Shown here: one piece after another, positions 9,152 to 17,756 of the stretch | Layout of the letters: each line of letters opens with the position of its first letter | How positions within the stretch are numbered: position 1 is the first letter of the stretch | NCBI RefSeq assembly: GCF_017948245.1 | Contig: NZ_CP072865.1 | Coordinates: forward strand, 2,691,501-2,755,500 | Source: Rhizobium sp. NLR16a | Lineage (GTDB): Bacteria; Pseudomonadota; Alphaproteobacteria; Rhizobiales; Rhizobiaceae | DNA: 64,000 bases | Reading direction: 5' to 3' | Made by a program: the position numbers and the translations under genes | The notes under the pieces: generated by a model | Seen by the model: only the letters and a program-made list of their open reading frames with translations | Database searches by the model: none | Told to the model about the DNA's origin: nothing

Positions 9152-10056
9152 CCAGTTACGTCAGCCGGTTTGTCCCGTTCCTGCACTTCCACCAGGTAAC
9201 GCCAACAATCCGGCCGCGAACCGTCAACATCGTCGAAACCATAGGCCTTCGCCACCCCGCCGCTCGACAGCGACTGGCCGTTCCAGCGGGCGCGGTCGGG
9301 ATCGGCTGACAGGGCCGCTACCGCACGGCCGACGAAACGCGGGGTTTCAGAAATGGCAAAATGCGGCTGCACCCCGGTCGCGTCGCGCCAATTCTCCTCG
9401 CTCACGCCATAGGCCTCCAGCATCATTTCGGAGCGCAGCCAGCCGGGCGTGATCGAAACGGCGGTGGCGCCGTGTCTGGCCAGATCCTGGGCATGCGCCC
9501 AGGCCATGCGGGTGACGCCGGTCTTGACGAGGTCGTAGAACGGCGAGAGCCGGTAATGCGCGGCGTTGTATTCGGCCGTGCCGTCGGTTACCTCCACCAG
9601 CAGCCCGCCCGGCCGCTCGATCATCAGCGCCAGCGCGTAATGGGCGGTGATCAAATGCGTCTCGATGCCGAGCCGCAGCATGCGCAGGCCCTTGTCCAGC
9701 GAATGCTCCCAGACCGCCTTGTCCCATTCGAACAGCTTCTCGCAGCCCCAGATGTCGTTGACGAGGATGTCGAGCCGGCCGGCTTCCGCGCGGATGCGCG
9801 CGACGAGCGCCTCGACCTCATGCGGAACGAGATGATCGACCTGTACGGCAATGCCCTTGCCGCCCGCCGACGTCACCAGTTCGGCCGTTTCCTCGATCGT
9901 CTCGGGCCGGGCATAGTCGGACTGCTGGGCGCGTGTCGTGCGGCCGGTGACATAGACGGTGGCGCCGGCAGCACCGAGTTCGACCGCAATGCCTCGGCCG
10001 GCGCCACGCGTGGCGCCCGCCACCAAGGCCACTTTTTCGCGCAAGTCCGCTGTCAC
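9142..10056 (-). CDS. SDR family oxidoreductase
   Basis: A 304-residue SDR with cofactor motif AGATRGAGRGIAV, TGR cofactor-specificity motif (YVTGRTTR) and active-site SPFYDLVKTG (Y-x-x-x-K). The GTG at 10056 is preceded by GGAGG at eight bases and is preferred over the GTG at 10071. It diverges from a TetR gene across a 106-bp promoter region carrying a 30-bp palindrome, so TetR control is likely. Substrate unknown. Confidence 0.87.
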   Translation of the reverse strand: MTADLREKVALVAGATRGAGRGIAVELGAAGATVYVTGRTTRAQQSDYARPETIEETAELVTSAGGKGIAVQVDHLVPHEVEALVARIRAEAGRLDILVNDIWGCEKLFEWDKAVWEHSLDKGLRMLRLGIETHLITAHYALALMIERPGGLLVEVTDGTAEYNAAHYRLSPFYDLVKTGVTRMAWAHAQDLARHGATAVSITPGWLRSEMMLEAYGVSEENWRDATGVQPHFAISETPRFVGRAVAALSADPDRARWNGQSLSSGGVAKAYGFDDVDGSRPDCWRYLVEVQERDKPADVTGYR

Positions 10057-10110
10057 GTCTCCATCCTCCACGCTAGAACCGGGAGCCGGCCGACTGCGAC
10101 TGGCTTTGGT

Positions 10111-10140
10111 TGAATATAAACGAATGTTCGTTCATATTCA
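10111..10140. promoter_or_regulatory. TetR operator, 30-bp near-perfect palindrome
   Basis: Two 14-base arms, TGAATATAAACGAA and TTCGTTCATATTCA, around a central TG; 13 of 14 positions pair. AACGAAnnTTCGTT-type half-sites are typical for TetR regulators. It lies 23 bases before the TetR ATG and 55 bases before the SDR start, placed to repress both promoters. Confidence 0.8.
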
Positions 10141-10162
10141 AAATGAACGCAAGAGGAATTTC

Positions 10163-10723
10163 ATGCCGCGCCGCCGCACCCTGTCCGACGAACAGCTTCT
10201 CGCCATGGTGCTGGCGCTGATCCATGCGGAAGGGCCGGATGCGGCGACGTTTGCCGCGGTGGCGAAGGCGAGCGGTCTTTCCGGTTCAACCCTGGTTCAG
10301 CGTTTCGGGACAAAGGCGGCGATGCTGCGCGCCGCGCTGCTTTACGCCTGGGACCGGCTGGATGCGGAGACGGCGCGCCTTGCCGGCGCCGTGCCGAAGA
10401 CGCCGGACGGCGCCGTCGCGCTGCTCGTCGGCCTGTCGCATGAATATGGCGATGATGCCGCCGCCTATGGCGAGGGATTGCTAGTGCTGCGCGAAGATTT
10501 TCGCGATCCGGTGCTGCGCGCCCGCGGGGCGGCTTGGGGAACGGCGTTGACAGCGGCGATCGCGCGCTGTTTCGGCTCGGCGAAGGCGCCGGAAACGCTC
10601 GCCCGGCTGATGCTGGCGCAATGGCAGGGATCGCTCACCTGGTGGGGATTTGGCGCGGGCGGCCCGGTGGCCGCCTATGTGGAGACGGAATTGCGGCGCT
10701 TCCTGACTGCGGTGAAATCCTGA
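10163..10723 (+). CDS. TetR family regulator
   Basis: A 186-residue regulator from MPRRRTLSDEQ with AAGAGGAATTTC before the ATG. The helix-turn-helix spans about residues 20-50 (AATFAAVAKASGLSGSTLVQRFGTKAAML). The ligand domain is Ala/Leu-rich and unclassified. It very likely represses itself and the divergent SDR gene through the 30-bp palindrome between them. Its stop is 6 bases from the stop of the convergent YcgN-type gene. Confidence 0.9.
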   Translation: MPRRRTLSDEQLLAMVLALIHAEGPDAATFAAVAKASGLSGSTLVQRFGTKAAMLRAALLYAWDRLDAETARLAGAVPKTPDGAVALLVGLSHEYGDDAAAYGEGLLVLREDFRDPVLRARGAAWGTALTAAIARCFGSAKAPETLARLMLAQWQGSLTWWGFGAGGPVAAYVETELRRFLTAVKS

Positions 10724-10729
10724 CCCCGC

Positions 10730-11206
10730 TCACGCTTCTTCTTCATCCTTTTCCGCACCCACGGTCAGCGGCCAGTCGACGACATAATCCTCGAGATCAT
10801 CGATATCGATCTCGGTTTCATTGATCGTGCGGCCGCGGGCGGAAATGCCGGCGGCATGGACGGTCTCGGGATCGCCGGAGACAAGCGGATGCCACCAGTA
10901 GAGATCGCGGCCCTCATTAATCAGCCGGTAGCCGCAGGTCGGCGGCAGCCAGGCGATCTCAGGCACGTTCTCCCTGGTCAGCTGCACGCAGTCAGGCACG
11001 AAATCCCACCGGTTCTGATAGCTGGAGCAGCGACAGCTTTGGCCGTCGAGCAGTTTGCAGCTGACCGAGGTGAAATAGATATCGCCGCTCTCCCACTCCT
11101 CGAGCTTGTTGAGGCAACAGAGGCCGCAGCCGTCGCAGAGGCTTTCCCATTCGGCGGGGCTCATTTCGGCAAGGGTCTTCTTCTTCCAGAAGGGCAGATC
11201 GGTCAT
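10730..11206 (-). CDS. YcgN/UPF0260 cysteine-cluster protein
   Basis: A 158-residue protein beginning [15 protein letters not shown], the conserved opening of UPF0260. It contains [15 protein letters not shown], plus further cysteines ([24 protein letters not shown]), giving the cysteine cluster of the CxxCxxCC protein family that probably binds a metal or Fe-S cluster. Function unknown. The frame is open to 11239, but the conserved start is at 11206. Confidence 0.9.
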   Translation of the reverse strand: MTDLPFWKKKTLAEMSPAEWESLCDGCGLCCLNKLEEWESGDIYFTSVSCKLLDGQSCRCSSYQNRWDFVPDCVQLTRENVPEIAWLPPTCGYRLINEGRDLYWWHPLVSGDPETVHAAGISARGRTINETEIDIDDLEDYVVDWPLTVGAEKDEEEA

Positions 11207-11400
11207 CGTCCGTTTCTTGCAACAGCGGCCCAATTTCACGTGACCGCCGCTCTATCTCTCTTGTTATCCGCCATAAAATCAATCAATTCTTCAGCATGCT
11301 CCTGGTATCGGAGAGCTTTTCGGGCCTTGAGGGCCTCGCGCTTTCGTCGCTTTCCGGCGGCCGGACATGAGGCAAGCGCGATCAGGCGGGAATACAGGAC

Positions 11401-13587
11401 GTGCAGGATCCGGACAACCCTGAAAAAGGGCCTGAAAGGGAATCAGACAAACGAACCGGTGACGCGGCGGGCAGGCGGCCGCCGAAGAGCCGCCACATTC
11501 TGTTGCGCATCGATTCATGGATCGATTCGACCGTCTGGAACGCCGGCTTCCGCGCCGCCGAGATCTGGGAAGACACCACCATCTTCTTCCGCCGCTTTCG
11601 CGTTCGCGGCTGGAAACGCATGGTCTTCGAACTTGCCGGCGAAGGGCTGACCCTCGGGGCGGCCGGCGCGGTGCTGATGCTGGTGCTTGCCCAGCCAGCC
11701 TTCGAGGCGACCAAGGAGGACTGGCGCAATCGCGGCGATTTCGCCGTCACCTTCACCGACCGCTACGGCAACGTCATCGGCCATCGCGGCGTCATCCACC
11801 AGAATTCCGTCCCGATCGACGAGCTGCCGGATTCCCTGATCAAATCCGTCCTCGCGACCGAAGACCGGCGTTTCTTCGACCATTTCGGCATCGACGCGAT
11901 CGGCCTCTTCCGCGCCATGGTCACCAACGCCCAGGCCGGCGAAGTGGTGCAAGGCGGCTCGACGCTGACGCAACAGCTCGCCAAGAACCTGTTTCTCTCC
12001 AACGAGCGCTCGATCGATCGCAAGATCACCGAAGCCTTCCTGGCCCTATGGCTCGAAGCCAATCTCTCCAAGAAGGAAATCCTCTCCACCTATCTCGACC
12101 GCGCCTATATGGGCGGCGGCACCTTTGGTGCCGCGGCAGCGGCGCAATTCTATTTCGGCAAGAACATTACCGATGTGAACCTTGCCGAGTCGGCAATGCT
12201 TGCCGGCCTGTTCAAGGCGCCGGCCAAATATGCGCCGCATGTCAACCTGCCAGCCGCGCGTGCCCGCGCCAACGAGGTGCTGACCAATCTCGTGCAGAGT
12301 GGGCTGATGACGGAGGGCCAGGTGATCGCCGCCCGGCGCAATCCGGCGACTGTCGTCGACCGCAACGAGGTGGAATCGCCGGATTTCTTCCTCGACTGGG
12401 CCTTCGACGAAGTGCAACGTCTTTCGCCGCGCTTCCACCAGCATTCGCTGATCGTGCGCACGACGATCGACATGGGCATCCAGAAGGCGGCCGAAGATTC
12501 GGTCGAGACATCGCTGCGTGAATTTGGCGAGGCCTATCACGCCAAGCAGGGCGCCATGGTGATGATCGAGAACGGCGGCGCCGTCAGGGCCATGGTCGGC
12601 GGGCGGGATTACGGCGAGAGCCAGTTCAACCGCGCCACCAAGGCGCTGCGCCAGCCGGGCTCCTCCTTCAAGGTCTATACCTACGCGCTGGCGATGGAGA
12701 GCGGGATGACACCGCAGACGACGATCGTCGACGCCCCGATTTCCTGGGGCAACTGGAGCCCGCACAATTATGCGAACCGCTATGTCGGCCGCATCACACT
12801 CGAGACGGCGATCGCCCAGTCGATCAATACCGTGCCGGTGCGGCTTGCCAAGGAAAAGCTCGGCATCCAGCCGATCCGGGCAATGGCGAAGAATCTCGGC
12901 GTCGAAACGCCGATCCGCGACGACGTCACCATCCCGATCGGGACATCGGAGGTGACGGTGCTCGACCAGGCGACGGCCTATGCCACCTTCCCGGCCGGCG
13001 GCTATCAGTCGCGCCGCCACGGCATTACCCAGATCCTCGATTACGAAGGCGATGTGCTCTACGATTTCGACCACGACGAGCCGGCGCCGAAACGCGTGCT
13101 GTCCGAACAGGCCGATGTCTATATGAACCAGATGCTATCGCGCGTTCCCTATGTCGGCACGGCGCGCAAGGCGGCCCTCGACAACGGCATCCTGACAGCT
13201 GGCAAGACCGGCACGACCCAGGCCTATCGCGATGCCTGGTTTGTCGGCTTCACCGGCAATTACACCTGCGCCGTCTGGTTCGGCAATGACGACTATACCT
13301 CGACCAACAACATGACGGGCGGCTCACTGCCGGCAATGACCTTCAAGCGCGCCATGGACTACGCCCATCAGGGTGTGACGTTGCGCCCCATCCCCGGCGT
13401 CGAAAACCCCCTGCTCTCGGAAAAGGATCTTGCCAAGACCGTCGCCGCCAAGCCGCAGGACGGACTGCCGCAGCTCATCCGGCCGCGCATGCTCTCGGTC
13501 CAATCGACTGATATCCTTAAGAAGCTCGGAGGGAAGCTGAAGGCCGCCGCGCCATTGACGCCGGCGAAGGTGGCAAGCTCGGAGTAG
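11401..13587 (+). CDS. Class A penicillin-binding protein (PBP1A type)
   Basis: A 728-residue bifunctional peptidoglycan synthase. After a cytoplasmic tail of about 80 residues and one membrane anchor (LGAAGAVLMLVLAQPAF) comes the GT51 glycosyltransferase (EDRRFFDHFG at about 154-163, GGSTLTQQLAKN at 185-196). The transpeptidase follows with SSFK (about 421-424), SIN (about 475) and KTGTT (about 602). It polymerises lipid II and crosslinks the chains in the periplasm. The start is a GTG with a weak site; the gene is monocistronic. Confidence 0.93.
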   Translation: MQDPDNPEKGPERESDKRTGDAAGRRPPKSRHILLRIDSWIDSTVWNAGFRAAEIWEDTTIFFRRFRVRGWKRMVFELAGEGLTLGAAGAVLMLVLAQPAFEATKEDWRNRGDFAVTFTDRYGNVIGHRGVIHQNSVPIDELPDSLIKSVLATEDRRFFDHFGIDAIGLFRAMVTNAQAGEVVQGGSTLTQQLAKNLFLSNERSIDRKITEAFLALWLEANLSKKEILSTYLDRAYMGGGTFGAAAAAQFYFGKNITDVNLAESAMLAGLFKAPAKYAPHVNLPAARARANEVLTNLVQSGLMTEGQVIAARRNPATVVDRNEVESPDFFLDWAFDEVQRLSPRFHQHSLIVRTTIDMGIQKAAEDSVETSLREFGEAYHAKQGAMVMIENGGAVRAMVGGRDYGESQFNRATKALRQPGSSFKVYTYALAMESGMTPQTTIVDAPISWGNWSPHNYANRYVGRITLETAIAQSINTVPVRLAKEKLGIQPIRAMAKNLGVETPIRDDVTIPIGTSEVTVLDQATAYATFPAGGYQSRRHGITQILDYEGDVLYDFDHDEPAPKRVLSEQADVYMNQMLSRVPYVGTARKAALDNGILTAGKTGTTQAYRDAWFVGFTGNYTCAVWFGNDDYTSTNNMTGGSLPAMTFKRAMDYAHQGVTLRPIPGVENPLLSEKDLAKTVAAKPQDGLPQLIRPRMLSVQSTDILKKLGGKLKAAAPLTPAKVASSE

Positions 13588-13761
13588 ACGCTGCGTGGTC
13601 GCTGCGCTCGTTCGTGTCGGAGATCGGCGAGACCCGCCCCTCATCCGCGTCCAACGCGCGTGCCCCGCGATCTGGACAGATCGACGTCCATGTCATGGCG
13701 CGGCATTCCACCCTGCCAGAATCAGTGCTAACCCTGTCATCCCGGTTTCCAAGGTCATGAC

Positions 13762-14349
13762 GTGTTTCGATTCCCCCTTTTCATCCTGATCACGCTGATC
13801 GTAGCCTTCGGCGGCGGCATCATGATTTCGCTTTATGCGCTGGATGCGACACAGGGTTTCGGGGCGATCAAGCTTGGCGCCTGGGAGGCCTTTCCGGCGT
13901 TGCAGACGGTCGATGCCGATCCTTACGCCAAATCGCACCGGGCACGCGCCGGCAAGTTGCTCTACGGCAGCGCCGAGGGGCTGACCTTCACGGCGAGCGT
14001 CGACGACGACGGTGCACGGCTGAACGCCGGCTGCCGCTACAGCCTCAGCGGGCAGACGCCGCCCGCCCGGCTCTGGACGCTCTTTACCGCCGACAATGGC
14101 GGCAATCCGGCGGCGGTGAAGACCGGGCTTCCGGCGGCGCTCAATTCCTGGACGGTGCTGCGCCAGCCCGACAGCAGCTTTTCGATCGAGATCTCCGCCG
14201 CCGCTCAGCCGGGCAACTGGCTGGCCTTGCCGCAGGCCGGTACTTTCCGGCTGGTGCTGACGCTGTTCGACACGCCAACCGCCGGCAGCTCCGGCGTGAT
14301 CGATCTCGCCATGCCGAAGCTCACCAAGACCGGATGCGGCAATGCTTAG
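13762..14349 (+). CDS. DUF1214-type membrane-anchored protein
   Basis: A 195-residue protein with one N-terminal membrane segment (FPLFILITLIVAFGGGIMISLYAL) and a periplasmic domain with DPYAKSHRARAGKLLYGSAEGLTFTA and later RLVLTLFDTP, the DUF1214 pattern. It starts at a GTG. The next gene overlaps its end by 8 bases, and in alphaproteobacteria these two are a stable pair of envelope proteins of unknown function. Confidence 0.8.
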   Translation: MFRFPLFILITLIVAFGGGIMISLYALDATQGFGAIKLGAWEAFPALQTVDADPYAKSHRARAGKLLYGSAEGLTFTASVDDDGARLNAGCRYSLSGQTPPARLWTLFTADNGGNPAAVKTGLPAALNSWTVLRQPDSSFSIEISAAAQPGNWLALPQAGTFRLVLTLFDTPTAGSSGVIDLAMPKLTKTGCGNA

Positions 14350-14893
14350 GATCTTCTTCGCCGTCCTGACCGGTCTTTTCGGCGCAGCGCTCCTGCATCT
14401 CGTCATCATCCTGTCCCTGCCGCATTTCACCGGCAGGGATGCGGCGACCCGCGTGGCGGCGGAAGGCGATCTCAACAATTTCTATCTGCTCGGCGAGCAG
14501 TACGACGAGGCTGGTCTCGCCAATGGCGACCCCTTCCTGCGGACCGCCGTCTGCTCCTTCGACGTCGAGGATGCGCCGGTGCATTTCACCGCCAAGGGCA
14601 ACGTCCCCTTCTGGTCGATCGCGATCTACGACAGCGCCTCCAACGAGGTGTTCAGCATGAACGACCGGACCTCGGTGGGCGGCGCGCTCGACGTTCTGGC
14701 GGGCGGCCCGATCCAGTTGACGGACCTGCGCAAGAACCTGCCGCAGGAACTGGACCAAGCGATCCTGGTGGAAATGGCGAGGCCGGATGGTTATGCCGTG
14801 CTACGGACGCTGGCACCGCAGGCAAGCTTCGATGAAGCAGCACGCAACTTCCTGACGGAAGCGGGCTGTGAGCAATTCACCCCCGGCAATTAA
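14342..14893 (+). CDS. DUF1254-type membrane-anchored partner protein
   Basis: A 183-residue protein with an N-terminal membrane anchor (IFFAVLTGLFGAALLHLVIILSL) and a periplasmic domain (DPFLRTAVCSFDVEDAPVHF, PFWSIAIYDSASNEVFSMND) that resembles DUF1254. The ATG overlaps the DUF1214-type gene by 8 bases, so the two are translationally coupled and probably work together in the envelope. No catalytic residues are apparent. Confidence 0.75.
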   Translation: MLRIFFAVLTGLFGAALLHLVIILSLPHFTGRDAATRVAAEGDLNNFYLLGEQYDEAGLANGDPFLRTAVCSFDVEDAPVHFTAKGNVPFWSIAIYDSASNEVFSMNDRTSVGGALDVLAGGPIQLTDLRKNLPQELDQAILVEMARPDGYAVLRTLAPQASFDEAARNFLTEAGCEQFTPGN

Positions 14894-14944
14894 GCGGAAT
14901 GTCTGTTCTCAATTCGGCATCACGCTCCGGGGTTGAAGAGGCGC

Positions 14945-15112
14945 TTACTTCTTTCTGGCGCGCGGCGCGGGCGCCGGACCATGTCTAGGGCTCTCGGCGA
15001 GCCGCTCATAGCGGACCCCCGTGAACCAGAGAATCTTGGCTTCGCGCTGTTCCTTGTCCAGGCGACGCGGCGCCCGCGGCCGCCGATCCGCCAATGCGAC
15101 TACTATTGCCAT
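14945..15112 (-). CDS. Small basic hypothetical protein (55 aa)
   Basis: Starts MAIVVALADRRPRAPRRLDKEQ; GGAGACGAGA lies just before this ATG, so the ATG four codons upstream (15124) is less likely. The segment LDKEQREAKILWFTGVRYERL looks like a conserved short motif, followed by a Pro/Arg/Lys tail. Known to me only as a conserved rhizobial small protein; no function. Convergent with the DUF1254-type gene. Confidence 0.55.
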   Translation of the reverse strand: MAIVVALADRRPRAPRRLDKEQREAKILWFTGVRYERLAESPRHGPAPAPRARKK

Positions 15113-15124
15113 TCTCGTCTCCAT

Positions 15125-15990
15125 GCACTGCCCGAGACGGATGAACTTGCGATGGATTTCACCCTGCCCGCCACTCTGCGAGCCGGCGCGTCCTGCGGTG
15201 CCGGCATGGCCGGACCGAGGGCATTCGCGCCTTTCCCACGGCACCTGATTGAAATACCGTGATGCGGAGTTTCGACGATCCAAATACTCAAATCGCGTCG
15301 TTCCTGTCCGAATTGAGACACATGACAGTTAACAGTTTACTAATATTCAGCGGATGCCAAACACAGTTACCGTAACTTCCTCTTCAACGCTTGAGGAGTC
15401 GATTTGGTTTCATGCCCCGCTGAAAGACCGGAAGGCAGCGAGCAATATAAAATTACAAAAAATTCATATAGTTGACGACGATACAGCGATCTATCCAGAG
15501 CCGCTGTTGCAAATATGCGGCACAGAAATATTTGTTGTGGCAGATCAGCGCGGGCTTCGGTTTATCCTGGGTGCCCACTCGTTTTAGAGGCGCGCCGATT
15601 GCAATTCCCGCCGTCCGCGAAGCGGCTTTCTCGTTGCGGCATAGTGATAACTGCTGCAAGCGATGGCGCATCGCCGGACCCGATCAGGAGGAGGACCGGT
15701 TTGCTTGCCGCCGCAGCGCCCTTTCGGAGCCCATAGCCTTTCCATTGCCGGCTAACCATTATTCGCAGGTTCCTCGGGTATATTTCTGTATCATTTTAAT
15801 AAAATCTTCAGCATCCATTAACCGTACAAGTGTAGGATTTGTTCATATCCGTGTGGTCCGAGAGGCGTCCCCGCCAGCGCTATCGGCCCCATGGTTTCCC
15901 TTGGTTCTGCGTTTTCAGGGTGTGCTTGTGCGTGACCGGTTTCGAGACCTAGAGGGCCCGTTGGCCGTCAGGAAAAAGGACGTGGTGTTG
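15125..15990. other. Long intergenic region before DUF2336 gene
   Basis: About 870 bases, AT-richer than the flanks between 15310 and 15560. A 77-codon frame (15354-15587, plus) has no binding site and no recognisable family, and the minus strand carries an equally unconvincing frame. TTAACAGTTTACTAA at 15329-15343 is one base away from a CtrA box (TTAA-N7-TTAA). A second AT-rich stretch at 15770-15850 may hold the DUF2336 promoter. Confidence 0.4.
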
Positions 15991-16977
15991 ATGGCGACTG
16001 TGAGCAGTTTCGAGAGCCTGTCTCATCCGACACGATCCGAACTGCGCCAATTCGCCGAGCTTTTCACACCGCTGTTCCAAGCTTCCTCCGACGAAGCCAA
16101 GCGCCAGGCAGTCGCCGCCCTTTCCCAATGCGAGACCATGCCGGCAGCCGTGGCGCTGTTCATCGGCAATCAGCCGATCGAAATCGCCGCGCCTTTCCTT
16201 ATCGCCTCGAAGGCCGTTGCCGACGACACGCTGATCACCATCGCCCGCATGCAGGGTGCGGCGCATGTCAAGGCGATCGTCAGCCGCGATTCGCTCTCAC
16301 CGAAGGTCATCGACGCGCTGGTGGCGCTGCGCCAGACCCAGCCGCGCTCCGCCACCGCTTCGGCGCCGATCACGGAAGCGCTGGCCGTCCCGCTTTCGCC
16401 AGTCCAGGTGGAGAGCAACGAGGCCGAAGCGCTGGAGGAACAGCGGGTCGCCAATGAAGAGGCCTTGCGCGGTCGCATCCTCGATCTTGCCGGCCATCTC
16501 GGCCGCGACGATCAAGACAGGCTCGGCCTGCGCACCCTCACCGACATTCAGGAGGCGCTGCTGGTGCGCTTCGCCCGCTCGCACGAGGCGACGCATTTCG
16601 CCACCGCACTCGCCGATGCGCTTTCCGCCAGCCGCTGGCTTGCCGAACGCATCATGCTCGACCTCTCCGGCCAGCAGCTCGCCACGACGCTGACGAGCCT
16701 CGGCATGGGCTTTCTCGACGCTGTCTTCGTGCTGGAACGATTCTATCCGCATCTTGCCGAACAACAGCATAATGTGACGCGCGGCTGGATGGTGCTCGAT
16801 GCGCTCGATCCGGAAGAATGCCACGAAAGGGTGGAGGCCTGGCGGCGCGCCGATCGCTACACCTACAAGGCCGAGACCACCGATTCGCGCACATCTCGGG
16901 AAACCGAAACCCACCGCTTCGCCCGCCAGGCGCCGGTGCAGCGCGACATACGCGCGCTGGGGCGGCGGTCGCGTTGA
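15991..16977 (+). CDS. DUF2336 protein
   Basis: A 328-residue cytoplasmic protein starting MATVSSFESLSHPTRSELRQFAELF, the hallmark opening of DUF2336, with repeated helical pairs (IEIAAPFLIASKAVADDTLITIARMQGAAHVKAIVSRDSLS split over several repeats) resembling HEAT-like repeats. Function unknown; family members are linked to cell-cycle or stress signalling in alphaproteobacteria by context only. GTG codons at 15982-15987 are alternative starts. It ends 20 bases from the convergent DUF1491 gene. Confidence 0.85.
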   Translation: MATVSSFESLSHPTRSELRQFAELFTPLFQASSDEAKRQAVAALSQCETMPAAVALFIGNQPIEIAAPFLIASKAVADDTLITIARMQGAAHVKAIVSRDSLSPKVIDALVALRQTQPRSATASAPITEALAVPLSPVQVESNEAEALEEQRVANEEALRGRILDLAGHLGRDDQDRLGLRTLTDIQEALLVRFARSHEATHFATALADALSASRWLAERIMLDLSGQQLATTLTSLGMGFLDAVFVLERFYPHLAEQQHNVTRGWMVLDALDPEECHERVEAWRRADRYTYKAETTDSRTSRETETHRFARQAPVQRDIRALGRRSR

Positions 16978-16996
16978 GTTGAAGAAGACCTGACTC

Positions 16997-17341
16997 TCAG
17001 CGATCCCCCGCCAGCGGGATTATGTCCCCCAATTCCTCCGCCTCCAGCTCGACGATCCAGAGATCGGGGTCGAAGCGGCGTTCGCGATCCAGCATCGCCC
17101 GCACCGCTTGCGGCTCGCTGCGCGCGAGGCGGACTTCGAACAGCCGGTCGCGGATCTCGTCTTCGCCGAAGGCGGTCTGCGGCGCCGGCGCATAGAGCGT
17201 TTCCAGACCATCGCGAAAGTGTTGGCGGATGAAGATCGCGCCCGCCTCCTCCGCGCCCTTCTTCTCCACAGCGGCGAAATCGCCGCTTGCGAAGACGCGG
17301 CGCAGAAGCGAGGAAACGAAGATGTCGGCGCGTAATCTCAT
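16997..17341 (-). CDS. DUF1491 protein
   Basis: A 114-residue protein starting MRLRADIFVSSLLRRVFASGDFA, with AGAIFIRQ and the C-terminal DPDLWIVELEAEE, which are DUF1491 signatures. The family is small, cytoplasmic and of unknown function. The ORF is open to 17380, but that extension reads into the palindromic element that begins near 17350. The element therefore sits in its promoter/leader region. Confidence 0.85.
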   Translation of the reverse strand: MRLRADIFVSSLLRRVFASGDFAAVEKKGAEEAGAIFIRQHFRDGLETLYAPAPQTAFGEDEIRDRLFEVRLARSEPQAVRAMLDRERRFDPDLWIVELEAEELGDIIPLAGDR

Positions 17342-17365
17342 CGGGGCGGTATAGAGCCTTTCCGA

Positions 17366-17692
17366 GTTAGATTGAAGCATTCTGTTGGCTCAAACGGAGA
17401 GGATGGTCGACCGGCCGGCGTGCGTCGTAGCCCAACTCTGCGGCCAAGCCGGCCGGTCGATCAGCCGGCCCGTTTCAGCCAACATCCCGCAGATTTGCCT
17501 GGCAAAACTGCAAGACTTTGGAATCGCCGGACCCACTTTGTCGCTTCGCCACTGCGAAGCGGTGCGGCCGGTGGGCCGGGCATGTTTCCGCCAGGATCAA
17601 AGGCGATCGGCTCGGACGTACCTGGGGTATGCCCGTCGCCAATCGCCTTTGCCCTGACGAAAACCTGCTCCGGCAGAATGCTTCAATCTAAC
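17366..17692. repeat. Palindromic mosaic element with 19-bp terminal inverted repeats
   Basis: GTTAGATTGAAGCATTCTG (17366-17384) recurs exactly inverted at 17674-17692, and the similarity extends outwards by about 12 bases with few mismatches. Inside are further palindromes: 12-bp arms 17408-17419/17448-17459 (CGACCGGCCGGC), 8-bp hairpin 17542-17549/17554-17561 (CGCTTCGC), and 9-bp arms 17599-17607/17642-17650 (AAAGGCGAT), with imperfect pairing continuing on both sides of the last. No transposase frame is present. It resembles a MITE or rhizobial intergenic mosaic element and could fold into a long structured RNA. Confidence 0.8.
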
Positions 17693-17756
17693 CCGGAAAA
17701 CCTCTAAGACCGGCGCGCCGGGGCCGGCAATCCGCAACCGAGCTTTGGCGGATGCG

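Noticed and set aside
15354..15587. 77-codon plus-strand frame in the DUF2336 upstream region
   Set aside because: No binding site, no recognisable family, and an opposite-strand frame of equal quality overlaps it; kept only as an intergenic note.
17372..17707. Plus-strand frames of 111 and 90 codons in the palindromic element
   Set aside because: They follow the inverted repeats, lack binding sites and encode low-complexity Arg/Pro/Ser sequence.
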